From Pithys albifrons albifrons (taxonomy: Eukaryota; Chordata; Aves; Passeriformes; Thamnophilidae), in NCBI RefSeq assembly GCF_047495875.1, contig NC_092475.1, forward strand, positions 14,730,001 to 14,794,000: DNA of 64,000 nt. The letters run 5' to 3'. This document shows positions 35,601 through 44,094 of the stretch, one piece after another (position 1 is the first letter of the stretch; each line of letters opens with the position of its first letter). The notes beneath the pieces are model-generated. The model worked only from the letters and a program-made list of their open reading frames with translations. It was not told where the DNA came from and made no database searches. A program made the position numbers and the translations under genes.

Positions 35601-35916
35601 GTAGCCCCTTGGCCCTTGGCTTGCCTGGCTGGAACTTTCTGAAGGGGCTGCAGGCAGGTTCCCCCACACCAGGTCCCAGCAGGGTTAGACGGTGCTTTGC
35701 ATCACACAAAACTCTGGTTTCAATTACAAACTCCTGTTTAAAATCCCTACAGGTGAGTTTCCTGAAGAAGATATAGAATTTCTTGTAGCCAGGGGCCATC
35801 AAGTGGAAAAAGTCCCAGTGGTCTCCCTAGTTCATGGAGCCAGGAGAACCAACAGTTTCATCATTGGCCTGAAGGACCCCAGGAGTGCAGATGCTGCTGG
35901 AGCCACAATATTGTAG
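11691..35916 (+). CDS. GGT7: GGT7, gamma-glutamyltransferase 7, 15 coding exons
   Basis: Coding exons: 11691-11877, 14751-14977, 16148-16299, 17094-17208, 17724-17791, 18448-18521, 18984-19177, 21509-21596, 22356-22483, 24621-24709, 25493-25645, 32546-32663, 33186-33323, 34275-34374, 35753-35916. All have GT/AG borders and sum to 1995 nt (664 aa plus TAG), close to human GGT7 (about 662 aa). A cytosolic N-terminus of about 108 residues is followed by one signal-anchor helix (about 110-132, exon 2), so this is a type II membrane protein with a lumenal or extracellular GGT domain. Many N-glycosylation sequons are visible (NVT, NYS, NLT, NIT, NDS, NKT, NLS). Late-family motifs include the small-subunit stretch NRPFGSGIITPSGI in exon 12 and the C-terminus DPRSADAAGATIL. 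GGT enzymes cleave gamma-glutamyl bonds of glutathione, but GGT7 activity is unproven and the catalytic Thr appears replaced (see exon 11). Intron 11 houses an antisense provirus. Confidence 0.95.
12110..12200. repeat. Short tandem repeat of about 30 bp in GGT7 intron 1
   Basis: About three degenerate units built round CATCCCTCCA-C/T-CTGGGATGC, starting near 12118. No other recognisable element was seen in intron 1 (11878-14750). Confidence 0.6.
14751..14977 (+). CDS. GGT7: GGT7 exon 2, membrane-anchor exon
   Basis: This 227-nt exon (entry phase 1, exit phase 0) encodes residues 63-138. It carries a Ser-rich cytosolic stretch with a Cys-containing motif (CSCR) just before the membrane. The single hydrophobic helix, about 23 residues and rich in Val, Ile, Thr and Ala, follows, and the exon ends at IYFGDPQ. 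The short CSC motif next to the membrane is a candidate palmitoylation site (inference). Acceptor CCCACAAAG and donor CAG/GTAAGA are both good. Confidence 0.9.
16358..16475 (-). mobile_element. CR1 LINE 3' fragment
   Basis: Antisense CR1 tail in GGT7 intron 3, starting 59 bp after the exon 3 donor. The + strand reads TCACAGAATCCCAGAATGGG, then GGGACCTTAAAGCTCAT, ending at the CCTGTCCAACCTGG landmark. Confidence 0.85.
20731..20938 (-). mobile_element. CR1 LINE 3' fragment (diverged)
   Basis: Antisense CR1 tail in GGT7 intron 7. TCACAGAATATCTTGAGTTGG is followed by GATCATCGAGTTCAACTCC and, distally, by the GATCACCCCCTGATAGTCCAACCTC landmark. It is more diverged than the other copies. Confidence 0.8.
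21930..22085 (+). mobile_element. CR1 LINE 3' fragment
   Basis: Sense-orientation CR1 tail in GGT7 intron 8: CATCCCTGGAAGGGTCCAAGG, then TTGGAGCAACCTGGGCTGG, then GGTCCCTTCCAACTC, ending near the degenerate CAATGATTCTG terminus. Confidence 0.85.
24250..24482 (+). mobile_element. CR1 LINE 3' fragment
   Basis: Sense-orientation CR1 tail in GGT7 intron 9. It has the GGGAAGAAATTCTTGGCTGTGAGGGTGATGA block, the TGGAGCAATCTGGGATAGTGGAAGG block, and a well-preserved 3' end CTATTCTATGATTCTGTGATT. Confidence 0.9.
24505..24620 (+). other. GGT7: Extended polypyrimidine tract before GGT7 exon 10
   Basis: About 115 bp of nearly uninterrupted C/T (CTCCC, CTTCTCC, TTTCTTTC blocks) ends directly at the exon 10 acceptor (CTTTAG, exon from 24621). 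It acts as the splice-site pyrimidine tract but is far longer than typical. Confidence 0.7.
25493..25645 (+). CDS. GGT7: GGT7 exon 11, spanning the autoprocessing site
   Basis: 153 nt, entry and exit phase 2, encoding about residues 441-492. The start at 25493 (acceptor TTGCTGAAG) is chosen because it is the only nearby AG that keeps the frame. The two later AGs (25500 and 25503) shift it into a stop. The exon covers the heavy/light subunit boundary of GGT enzymes. In active GGTs a Thr heads a T-A/S-H motif here and serves as both autocleavage and catalytic nucleophile. In this reading the aligned position lies in GPAASQVLVM (about residue 475) and looks like Ala followed by Ser. That fits GGT7 being a non-classical, possibly inactive member. 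The alignment was made by eye. Confidence 0.85.
25928..25932. other. Target-site duplication, left copy
   Basis: CCATC immediately precedes the proviral LTR and recurs at 32310-32314 directly after the other LTR. A 5-bp duplication is usual for ERV-L-type (class III) integrations. Confidence 0.85.
25933..26621 (-). repeat. Provirus 3' LTR
   Basis: 689 bp, TG...CA-ended (- strand starts TGTTGTAG, ends CGAGACA). It includes a (TA)n block at about 26060-26078 and A-rich runs. Open frames of 262 and 117 codons across it are artefacts shared with the other LTR. Confidence 0.93.
26622..26645 (-). other. Polypurine-tract region
   Basis: On the - strand the sequence entering the 3' LTR reads AATTTAGGGGTGGATAA before TGTTGTAG. 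It is moderately purine-rich and correctly placed to prime plus-strand DNA synthesis. Confidence 0.55.
26721..27632 (-). pseudogene. pol 3' part: integrase domain, downstream of an in-frame stop
   Basis: About 300 open codons in the same frame as the upstream protease-RT-RNase H segment, separated from it by a single TGA (27633-27635). Visible features are the HHCC zinc-binding region (a His near the start, then GHQGRD and CETC), the D,D-35-E catalytic core (Asp in WQVDYI, Asp in ESDNGTHF, Glu in KVERCNG), and a C-terminal SH3-like stretch ending at GELISG. It would catalyse 3'-end processing and strand transfer of viral DNA. Because of the upstream stop it cannot be made by ordinary translation of pol. 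Confidence 0.88.
27633..29900 (-). pseudogene. pol 5' part: protease, reverse transcriptase, RNase H
   Basis: In the same frame as gag, continuing directly after the gag UAG. The earliest internal start-like codon is at 29846, but the segment is probably translated only by stop readthrough from gag. In order: an aspartic protease with LVDTGAQCTLM near the start; reverse transcriptase with LPQGWKHSPT and the catalytic YIDD box (about 28965); a connection domain; RNase H with the first Asp in LFTDGSC, Glu in AELKAV and Asp in YTDSW. The frame is open for over 730 codons and stops at a single TGA just after RNase H, cutting off integrase. No other lesion is visible. Confidence 0.9.
29867..29903 (-). 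promoter_or_regulatory. gag-pol UAG with downstream stem-loop (candidate readthrough signal)
   Basis: gag ends in TAG (29903-29901, - strand) and pol continues in the same frame. Five nucleotides after the stop a hairpin begins. CCC is followed by TGCCTCTA, a six-base loop GCCAGG, TAGAGGCA, a one-base bulge and GGG, giving 8 plus 3 base pairs. The loop can also pair with ACCAGG/CCTGGT about 35 nt further on (29826-29831), a possible pseudoknot. Gammaretroviruses use UAG readthrough promoted by a downstream pseudoknot; the analogy is inferred. Confidence 0.65.
29901..31559 (-). CDS. ERV-L-like gag, intact 552-codon frame
   Basis: Starts at ATG 31559 with A at -3, about 60 nt after the primer site, and ends at TAG. 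The N-terminus is unusually hydrophobic, with membrane-like segments at about residues 5-24, 43-75 and 129-147. A Lys/Pro-rich linker (about 160-225) and a capsid-like helical region (about 235-400) follow. A predicted coiled-coil-like stretch comes next (about 418-455), then a basic C-terminal tail. No CCHC zinc knuckle and no PTAP or PPxY late motif was seen. Assignment as gag rests on position, length and the capsid-like region; ERV-L gag sequences are poorly conserved, so motif support is weak. Confidence 0.75.
   Translation of the reverse strand: MWVLSLGFIRTILYNILAFCWYKFMPKGAAGLSLINKSMSKTQIAAIIIEFLLWIYGAMNSMPLDVMWVVLSRLFSCRNLSCYLWGFSDNSTDPWEGTKGNLFSQPFVHSPFKSATTAFEMFKFSLDARDILLFMVFLQGCIPAAYRMFEGRARVFPECIQKPSPVKGEKRENKTPDATVKGEKDEAKPGGQAKPMEVAPIQKRKYKTKLDHPADDEGAAAPPQQADPEPEIITESLSFDNLRSLRKDIARHPGEPILTWLIRVWDLMGETLQLDGAEARFLGALAQDVAIEQVFVRESKPLSLWARLLTSVREKFVYREILQEHHIRKTWKTMEEGILRLREMAVMDVLFGRGGQANNDPDKVRCTPHMWWDLSRSGPAEYTDFLASMYREENHETVGAVANKLRIYESMTHSPMQARISAVETLVESLKTLPAEVKAIREEIRESLQVAPVRMRTSEVRARRPPARGSGQTSRTEMWYFLAKHGEDMGRWDGKPTRALAAQVQELKENGRRSVRVSAVPVSHGQESDPQEGTSQVYSSRKGSDRYDQDQC
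31571..31752 (-). other. 18-bp perfect inverted repeat, LTR to leader
   Basis: 31571-31588 (leader, 11 bp before the gag ATG) and 31735-31752 (in the 5' LTR just after the TA repeat) are exact reverse complements over 18 bp. The 146 bp between them contain the end of the LTR and the primer site. In viral RNA the two arms could form one long duplex across the primer site, if the LTR arm lies downstream of the transcription start. Confidence 0.8.
31600..31617 (-). other. Primer-binding site, tRNA-Lys-like
   Basis: Five bases inside the 5' LTR, the - strand reads TGGCGCCCAACGTG and then TGGG. The first 14 bases match the 3' end complement of tRNA-Lys1,2, the primer used by several beta- and lentiviruses. 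The next four match less well. Confidence 0.75.
31623..32309 (-). repeat. Provirus 5' LTR
   Basis: 687 bp, nearly identical to 25933-26621. Differences seen are a shorter (TA)n, an A/G change in the A-run near 31809, a T/C change near 32026 and a G/A change near 32232. A CTTAAGTATAACC motif and the (TA)n block are both TATA-box candidates. It is followed by the CCATC duplication at 32310-32314. Confidence 0.93.
32310..32314. other. Target-site duplication, right copy
   Basis: CCATC, identical to 25928-25932, marks the exact right end of the proviral insertion. Confidence 0.85.
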
Positions 35917-36086
35917 CACCTCCCAGGGGCCCTGTTCTCTGAACAAGGCTGGCACACACCAACCCAAGTGACATGCCTCTTCTGAAGTGGCCTCTCTGCC
36001 AGCCATTGGGGGAGCTCCACCCAGATGTCCTCCACACCTGACCCCAGACAGCACCAGGGGAGTCAGCAGCACCAACTTGCAGCTCT

Positions 36087-36620
36087 CTGATTTGGGTTTT
36101 CTTTTATTTTTCAATGATTTGGATTGCAAGCAGCCCAGTCCTTGTTACAGGAATGCCAGGAGCACACTTGTCTTTTGGCAAAATCTTGCTAATACCTTCA
36201 ATCTTTCCAAAGCCAAGTTCTAAAACATTAGCAAAGGAAGAAGCAGTTGATGATGACGTTATCTTCATCTCCCTGTCTTTCCCAAGTTCATTCTTTGCCT
36301 CCAGTGTAAGCCAGTAATTAATACTCCTAATGTAGTGTTTGTAGGTGCCTGCAGCTGGAATATCAGGGAATCCTTTAATATTCCATTTGGGCCAGCTGAT
36401 TTTTACCAGTGTGCAGTCTCCTGGGGAAGTTCCTGTATCCACATCACTACATCCTTGAATTTTGGCAGTAAATATTTTGAATCCAGTTGTGGCTCGGGCT
36501 CACTGGCAGTCTGATTTTGTAACCAGAGTAATGATTTTCAACAACTTTAACAGCTTCTTCCTCTAGCAACTTGTGCACCCCCCAACAGTTTTCTTACAGA
36601 GGTTCAGCCTCCTCCATGGT
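36087..36620 (-). pseudogene. Possible retrocopy remnant, source unidentified
   Basis: On the - strand, 36442-36104 is open for 112 codons with a varied, globular-looking composition and ends next to an A-rich AATAAAAG-type tail. Immediately upstream (about 36620-36445) another frame begins with an ATG, is broken by an early stop, and runs into a frame change near 36470. Stops, a frame jump and a 3' A-rich end suggest a decayed processed pseudogene. I do not recognise the parent protein. A chance open frame remains possible. Confidence 0.35.
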
Positions 36621-37763
36621 GAATTTGAGCTTAATTGGTAAATGGGCTTAATTTTCTTAGACACTTCTTGGAGATATTCCAGCAGTGCTCCACAGACCTG
36701 TGAAAAACCACACACCATGGACTGAAAACCACATGAAAAGTGTTTGGGCATGTTCAGGACTTTCCTTCCACTGCCTTATCTCACTGTGCTCTGAAAGACT
36801 GAATTGGGTCATTCCTACAGAGGGATTTCCTGCTGACTGAATTCATGGCAGTATTTTAACTCCATGTTTTTGTGCTGGTGAGTCTATTGAAGCAGCTGAA
36901 GAGAGTGAAAAGAAAGGTACAAACCAAACCCAACACTACCAAAATCATTTTCTGTCCACAACATGTAGTGAAAATACAAGAATGCTTCTGCATTTCGTGT
37001 CTGAAATCATGTGAAGAAAGATCACCCCAGCTGACACCTGCACCACTCCAGTCAGCCCACGTTTGGACATTTTCTGCTCTTTTTACTGTCAACTTAGAGA
37101 CACTTGGCACTGAAAAATTCCAGAGTTTGATCATTTTCTGCAGTCTAAAATCTGATTTCCTTCATGGTGCAAATCCATATATGGCCACTGTACATATTAT
37201 ATATGCTTATGATTCTCTTGGTCTTTGATTTGATGATCACACCAGGCACCCTCAACCTTCCTCCCAAGGGACCCATCTGTCCCCTGTGACACCCATCTAT
37301 TTGTAACTCACTCTGACACTCATGGCCATTGGACATGGGGAGCATGTGGGTCATTTTGGGGCTGCCCCATGGCAGATAAATTGGATGAATCATTCCTGCC
37401 ACCTGCCAGCTGTGGATCTCAGAACATCCTACATGAAGCCTCCCATGTTGGGCTGAGTAAGGGCAGAGGTATTTTCATGCTCTGCTGAAGCACAGCCACC
37501 CATGAGAGGAGCAGGGCAGTTCCAGCCAATGGCAACACCAGCAGGGTTTGCTGTTCCCAGTCTGTGCCCTCAGCTGGGATGGGAGTGCAGCACCTCAGAG
37601 CGTTGTCTTTGGGACATTCTGTTCTGTGCCACCAAGAAGCAACTTTCTTCACCACAGGGACATCAAATCCATTTTTTAATTTTTCTGTCATCAGCACTAG
37701 AGTTGGTCACTGCCCAAAGTTGGAGTGTTCATAATGCTTTTTGTGTCTTGGAGCAGACCTTTT

Positions 37764-37911
37764 GATCACAGACTCACAGACTGTTCTGAGTTGGAAGGGA
37801 CCCACAAGGACCATCAAGTCCAACTCTTAAGTCAGTGGCCCACACAGGGGATTGAACCCATGACCTTGGCATTATTACACCCAAGTTGTAACCAACTGAG
37901 CTGATCCCAGG
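37764..37911 (-). mobile_element. tRNA-Ile-derived SINE with CR1 tail (TguSINE1-type)
   Basis: On the - strand the element starts with tRNA-like sequence: an A-box-like GCTCAGTTGGTTACAACTTG, an anticodon-arm region GTGTAATAATGCCAAGG, and a B-box-like GGGTTCAATCCCC, all close to tRNA-Ile(AAU). It then runs into a CR1-like 3' tail ending TGAGTCTGTGATC. This tRNA/CR1 composite is characteristic of the zebra finch SINE TguSINE1 and supports a songbird source. It lies downstream of GGT7. Confidence 0.85.
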
Positions 37912-38253
37912 GTTCAGGCTCCATCAAAAGGAAAGGAGGCAGGTTTGTGTGTGGAACCTCACTGGTGGAGCGTTGGGTGTTTGTGGTCTGTCCCAGACCA
38001 GATCTGTCCCTTGGGCACAGAGGATCGTTGTGCACAGCTGCAAAATACATGGTCAAGTCATTGTCACTGCAGTGCTTTGCATGAAATATCACAAAACACT
38101 TTGAAAGATGAAATTCCTCTTTATTAACTGGATTCACCAACTTCTCATGCTGGAAACTGTGTATATGTTTGGGAGTAAAAGACTTTGGTCTTGGTTTAAA
38201 AGGGCATTCACATCCCCAAGGTAAAATTTCACAGCAATTATTCAGAATCTTAA

Positions 38254-38259
38254 AATAAA
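38254..38259 (+). terminator. First AATAAA downstream of GGT7
   Basis: The first canonical AATAAA after the GGT7 stop (35916) is here, about 2.3 kb downstream. Others follow at about 38583, 38750 and 40498. It is unclear whether GGT7 uses this or an earlier non-canonical signal. Confidence 0.3.
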
Positions 38260-38299
38260 GCATGTTCCAAAGTGTTCTGTTGGATCATGGCCTATGTTG

Positions 38300-41200
38300 C
38301 AAAAAAGAGAAAACTGAAAATAATTAGAAGATGAGACTTAGGTCCCCAGGTCACAGCTAAGAGAATTAAAGGTATTCTGAATTATTTCCCATTTTCTTCT
38401 CTGTTTAAAAGCAGCATCAGCATAGCAAAGATGTATTTGACATGGAAACCCTGAATCTGCTAATTGGCCCAATGCCTCTGGTACTTGAGGCCATCTGTTG
38501 TGATGAGACTTGATAAATTTAATGTGAGGTACCAAGAAATACCTGATGTTTCCTTCAGTGCAGGTGAGACAGAGACTGTGAAATAAAGGACCATAGTCTG
38601 GAGACATCTGTGTGTGCAGAGTCTCTGCACTGATTTCAGCCTGGCCCTTGCAGGCTTCTGACAGCTCTGAAGGAGAATTTGTGCTGAAACTTTGACACAG
38701 AATTGTCAGTGAGCAGCTCAGAACACAAAATACAAAGGGTCTGAGAAAAACAATAAAGACAATTTAAAAGGAACAAAATAAACACAAAATAATTTTTTTT
38801 TAAATGATGCCTTTACCAAACATGACAAATTCTATCTGGAAGGTGATCAGCTTGTCTGTGCCAGGTTTGCATTGCTGCCCATCAGTGTGTACTGGTTTTA
38901 CTTGCAGATAAACTGCAGCCAGGCTCTGCTGCTGAGTGTGAGCAGTTTATCAGTATTTCTCCCAAGGGCTGGATGCCCCTCACAAGCACAGATAACAAAC
39001 TGCCTTGCTGGCTGTAGGTGCTGCTGCTCACCCATGTGCATCAAGCACTGAGCGCTGGGGGTGAAAGCCCAAAGCAGGGATGAGGCAGAAGCCAGTGCTG
39101 CCATCCAGCTGGAGGGACAGGGGTGCTCTGTCCCTTTGGCTGCGCCATTTTGTTCCCATCACTGTCCCATTCGATGCCCAGATATGGAGAGGAGCTGGAG
39201 CCCACCTTGCTCCCACCATTCTCAGTGGGGCAGGTGCTGCTGGGATTGTCAGAGTAGTCAGTCACACTGTTGGGCTGGTGCCACTCGGGCTCCCCCACTG
39301 CCCCTGGACATGGGTGTGGGACCTGCTGAAGAGCAGCCCTTGGCACACAGGGGCTTCCTGCACTCCAGCCAGAACCTCCAGCCATGTGTCCTGCTCCATC
39401 CCTTGGGACACTGGGGACTGCCAGGGACAGGTGAGGGCAGAGAGCAGCCACTGCTGCCACAGGGGGACAGCAGGTTCTGTTCTCCAGACTCCAGGGAGGA
39501 TGGCCAACATCCTGCAGCTCTGTCAGTGTCTCTCTGAGTGTTCTTCAGCTGGGGCAGCAAGTCTAAAAGTGGCCATTCAGTGTCAGTTGTTCAGCTGCTG
39601 CCAGAGGAGGCAGACCCTCCAAGTGCCCACTGGGTCCCTCCAGCCAGATCATCTCAGAGCCTCCTTCCGCCTGCTGCCCAACCCTACAGACTGATCATGG
39701 ACACTGGCTGGAGAGAAAGGGCAGTCAGGCCTCAGTAAACACCATGAGAGGGAACCTCTATCTCTTTTATGAATGTCAAAAACAGAGTTTTGTAACATTT
39801 TACAAATAATCAAGTGAAGTGGGAAGAGCTGCTGTAGCAGCTGTGTTTTCAGTGGTTTTGGAAAGTTCTTCTAAACTTCAGTGATGGAAAACTGCCCCTA
39901 GCCAGGAAAAGGACAGCTCTGACAGGCAGAGCTAATTTCGGAGAAGCAAGGAACCACCTAAAAATGAAGCACACCTGTGCAGAGGAAAGATGGAGTAGGA
40001 GTACCAGAGCACACATGCTGCCCGTGAAGGGCTCCCCAGTGGCCACAGTATGTTTAGGTGCATATTGTCCTGTCAGTGCTGATCCTGCTGCCTGGGGACA
40101 GCATCCTGTGTGGCTGCAGTTCCTGGGCAGCCATGAACCTTCCACCACCAAGACTCTTCCCAGCGCAGCTGGGGCTCCACATCCTTGGAGTCAAGGAGGA
40201 GTGGATGGCTCCTGTGTACCCCCATCCTGTCTATCACATCTGTGGCCAATTGCCCACCTCTCTCTTTCTCACCACAACTCACAGTTTAACAAAATCCCAG
40301 ATCAAAAGTGACTGTGCAACAAATGCCCCTTCCTTCTCTCCAAGTGAGCTCTGTACTGCTGTTAGAGGAGACATTATTTTGTTCAAGTCATTGTGTAATA
40401 TTTAAGTTTGGAAAAATCTAAAGCTGCTCATGAGTCCACCTACTTTTTCTGTGTAATACCTGCCCTTTGAAAATACTGTTAGATAAAATCCATGTAAATA
40501 AAGCCACACTTTTGATTGTCATGGTATGAAATGCATTTCTATTCTGTTGTGGACAACAAAGCAGCTCAGACAGCTGTTTCTGCTGCAGGTAGCCCACCTT
40601 TGCAGGTGACATTGTATTAGTATGTGTCTGGTTTTGCAGCACAGCTTCAGCATCCAAAACAATCTGAGGGTCTGCTTGTGGAGAAGTTCCACAACCAGAA
40701 TGACAGGATGGATTTAGGTACAAAAAATCAGAGGATCAAAGAATGGTTTGGGTTGGAAGAGACCTTAAGGATCATTCAGTTCCAACCCCCTCTGCCACAT
40801 GCAGAGACACCTTCTACTAGACCAGGTTGCTCCAAGTCCCATCCAACCTGGCCTTGAACACTTCCAGGGATGGGGGAGCCACAGCTTATCCTGGGTTGGT
40901 TATGGTGTATAGAGGATGGGTAAGATCCAGGAACATCTAAGTTCTCCATCCAGCATGGATCCAGGCAGTGCAAAACTAGTCAGCTCTGGAGACCAGCCTG
41001 CAGCACTGCTCAGGGCAGGGCAGGCAGCAGACACCAGGGTGGCACTGCTGGAGCTCTCCCATGTTTCTTCCCTCTTGCCCCTCCACATCATGTCATTCCC
41101 TTCTCCCCACTGCCAGCTGACTGACAGACTCCTGCCACATGCCTTTCACTGCAATATGCAGGAGGGCAAAGATGCCTCAGAAGGGTCCTCAGTTGTGTCC

Positions 41201-43040
41201 TGGCATTCTGGTGACCCTTCAGCTCCACCTTCCCTGTGTTTCCTTACTCTCGTGACAAAGCTATTTTGAGAGAATTGGGATTAATTTTATTTATGTGGAG
41301 ATTGTGTCAGTTCTGGTCTTTCCCAAGAGAGAGCAGAAGCATCAGGAAAAGCCATGGGAAGCAGCAGGCTATGAAGTGCAAAGGGGATGTCCAAGGCCCC
41401 TCACTGCTAACGAAGGGAGGACTTGTTTGCAAACTCCATGGGTGATTAGGCACAGGAAGGTTATCTGTGTGGGACCCCTCAGCCCAGATCAGAAGGTCAG
41501 AGCACTTAGAGAGCTCGAGGAGATGGTGGTGAGATACCTCAGTAATGTGCTTCCAGTAAAGGCGAGTTTTGGAAAACAGCATTTTACTCGTTCTTGTTTG
41601 CTGTGGTATACAAGATGTGCCCAGTATTAATGTACATAATACAAAGAATCCCGAGGGACAGTCTTGCACATCAAGCACAGCATCAGCAGTGGGCAGTACA
41701 GGGGTTTTTAGAAGTGTCAGTCTGATCTCTCTGTGTCAGTGTGGGGAATGCCTTTGAGGGAAGATCAGTCTGCAGGAGGAAGTTCAGTGCAGCTGGGTGA
41801 AGAAATGTCTCATGAAACAGAAGAAAACATGAAGACAAGAGGGGAAGAAAGGTAATTCCTGGGTACCAAAGAAATCTCTCAGCTTATGTTTCCAGTCTGT
41901 TTCAAAAGCCAGGAGCAGAGCGAGGCAAAGCCCGGGAATCATCCTTGCTCAGGCAGATTGTTGATCAGATGTATTGAATGTTCCTCCTTATTACCCTGTG
42001 ATCGAGCTCTGTCTCCTGACACCTCTGAGGGCCTCGGGGAAGGGCCTTGCCCCTGTTTGCAGCCCCCAGAGAGGTGCTGGGGGTGGGGTCCCTGTCCCAG
42101 AGACTGCAGAAGACATAAAAAGGTATGAGCAAAACAACCCTTGAGTCTGTCTGCCAGGAGGAAGCTTTAAAGCTGCACACACAAAGGAAACAGGCACTCT
42201 GCCTGCAGCTCTGCACACACTAATCAGATTTAATTGTTAAGTCCTATATTAACCATGATGTTAATTATTTAGTTTGGGTGGGTTTTACAGAACACATTTA
42301 TATATGAATGCATAAAAAGGTGGTTTTTTTTCCTGTGATGTATGTTATAGTGCTCAATGGGATGTGGATTTGTTGTATTTACATGGTTTTGCAAAATAAA
42401 AAAAATACCATTTTCCTTTTTTTCCTGTCATTTATCCAGCAGTATTCCACAGTTGCACCCCCCCGAGAACCCCCTCAACTGCTCAAGTCACTGAACAATC
42501 TGTGGGTTTGCAGGACCAAAGTCTTTATCTTTCCCATAAAGGACTTCTGATTGTTTTCCTCCCCCTGTAGTAGGAATTGCCACGTGTTTCATTTCTTCCC
42601 CAGTGCCAGTTCTCACAGCAATGACCGACAGCAAACCAGACACTTCGGGCTTTTTCTGCCATTTCTCATGTTGATGAAGGCGGCAGGACGGGGCTGTGTG
42701 TCCAGTGGGGATCCCCTCAGCTGGGAACCCCCTCCACGTGCTGAGGGCCTGTGTGGGGATCCACATTGCCCACGGGGTACTGCGGGCCCTGGGCCTGTGC
42801 ATTAATCACATAAAGGGACTTTTAATTAAACTTCAGCTTCGTGGCCTTGCTGAGTCCGTACAGGTCCCTTTGGCTGCTCCCCCCTCGCCCTGTGGCACAA
42901 CGAAAGCAACAATTCCCTGACAGACACTCGCAGGGTCCGAGGCCATCGCACCAAACGCTCTGAACTAAAATTCCTCCTAAACGAAACCCTCATTTCCTGG
43001 GAACTTCGTACAAAAGCCTTGATTACTGTTTTCTCCTTAC
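38300..43040. other. Intergenic sequence between GGT7 and NCOA6
   Basis: Apart from the CR1 copy at about 40728-40895 I see no gene here. Frames are short and incoherent, and no family is recognised. GGT7 3' UTR could extend into the first part. Confidence 0.5.
40728..40895 (-). mobile_element. CR1 LINE 3' fragment
   Basis: Antisense CR1 tail: AGAGGATCAAAGAATGGTTTGG, then GAAGAGACCTTAAGGATCATT, CTAGACCAGGTTGCTCCAAG and CATCCAACCTGGCCTTGAAC. It ends near CCAGGGATGGGG. Confidence 0.9.
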
Positions 43041-43099
43041 AGTTCATCCGGGAAATGCTGTCTCTGTTCCCACAAGCACAGCCAGCCCCGGCCCTCGCG

Positions 43100-44090
43100 G
43101 GGGGCACCGGCAGCAGGGGCGGTGCCGGTGCCGGTGGGTCCCTTCGGGGCGGTGCCAGTGCCGGTGTCAGTGGGACCCCTGGGGGCGGTGCCAGTGCCGG
43201 TGTCAGTTGGACCCCTCGGGGCGGTGCCGGTGCCGGTGCCGGTGGGCCCCCTCGGGGCGGTGCCGGTGCCGGTGCCGGTGTCAGTGGGTCCCTTCGGGGC
43301 GGTGCCGGTGTCAGTGGGACCCCTCGGGGCGGTGCCGGTGCCGGTGCCAGTGGGCCCCCTCGGGGCGGTGCCGGTGCCGGTGCCGGTGCCGGTGTCAGTG
43401 GGACCCCTCGGGGCGGTGCCGGTGCCGGTGCCGGTGCCAGTGGGCCCCCTCGGGGCGGTGCCGGTGCCGGTGCCGGTGCCGGTGTCAGTGGAACCCCTCG
43501 GGGCGGTGCCGGTGCCGGTGTCAGTGAGACCCCTGGGGGCGGTGCCGGTGCCGGTGCCGGTGTCAGTGGGACCCCTCGGGGCGGTGCCGGTGTCAGCGGG
43601 ACCCCTCGGGGCGGTGCCGGTGCCGGTGCCGGTGTCAGTGGAACCCCTCGGGGCGGTGCCGGTGCCGGTGTCAGTGAGACCCCTGGGGGCGGTGCCGGTG
43701 CCGGTGCCGGTGTCAGTGGGACCCCTCGGGGCGGTGCCGGTGTCAGCGGGACCCCTCGGGGCGGTGCCGGTGCCGGTGCCGGTGTCAGTGGGACCCCTCG
43801 GGGCGGTGCCGGTGCCGGTGTCAGTGGGACCCCTCGGGGCGGTGCCGGTGCCGGTGCCGGTGTCAGCGGGACCCCTCGGGGCGGCGCCGGTGTCAGTGGG
43901 ATCCCTCGGGGCGGTGCCGGTGCCGGTGGGACCCCTCGGGGCGGCGCCGGTGTCAGTGGGACCCCTCGGAGCGGTGCCGGTGCCGGTGCCGGTGTCAGTG
44001 GGACCCCTCGGGGCGGTGCCGGTGCCGGTGCCGGTGTCAGTGGGACCCCTCGGGGCGGTGCCGGTGCCGGTGCCGGGTGGCCCCGTCGAT
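43100..44090. repeat. About 1-kb GC-rich minisatellite beside the NCOA6 promoter
   Basis: More than 20 units combining (GGTGCC)1-4, GGTGTCAGTGGGACCCCT and CGGGGC. Unit length is variable (about 36-54 bp) because the hexamer GGTGCC is itself repeated one to four times. Blocks duplicate at a larger scale, for example about 43500-43620 against 43640-43760. The 500- to 585-codon forward frames (Gly/Ala/Val/Pro-only) come from the repeat. Confidence 0.93.
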
Positions 44091-44094
44091 GCCG

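Noticed and set aside
37840..37909. tRNA-Ile gene
   Set aside because: The tRNA-like part carries mutations in the conserved arms and continues into a CR1 tail, so it is a SINE head rather than a functional tRNA gene.
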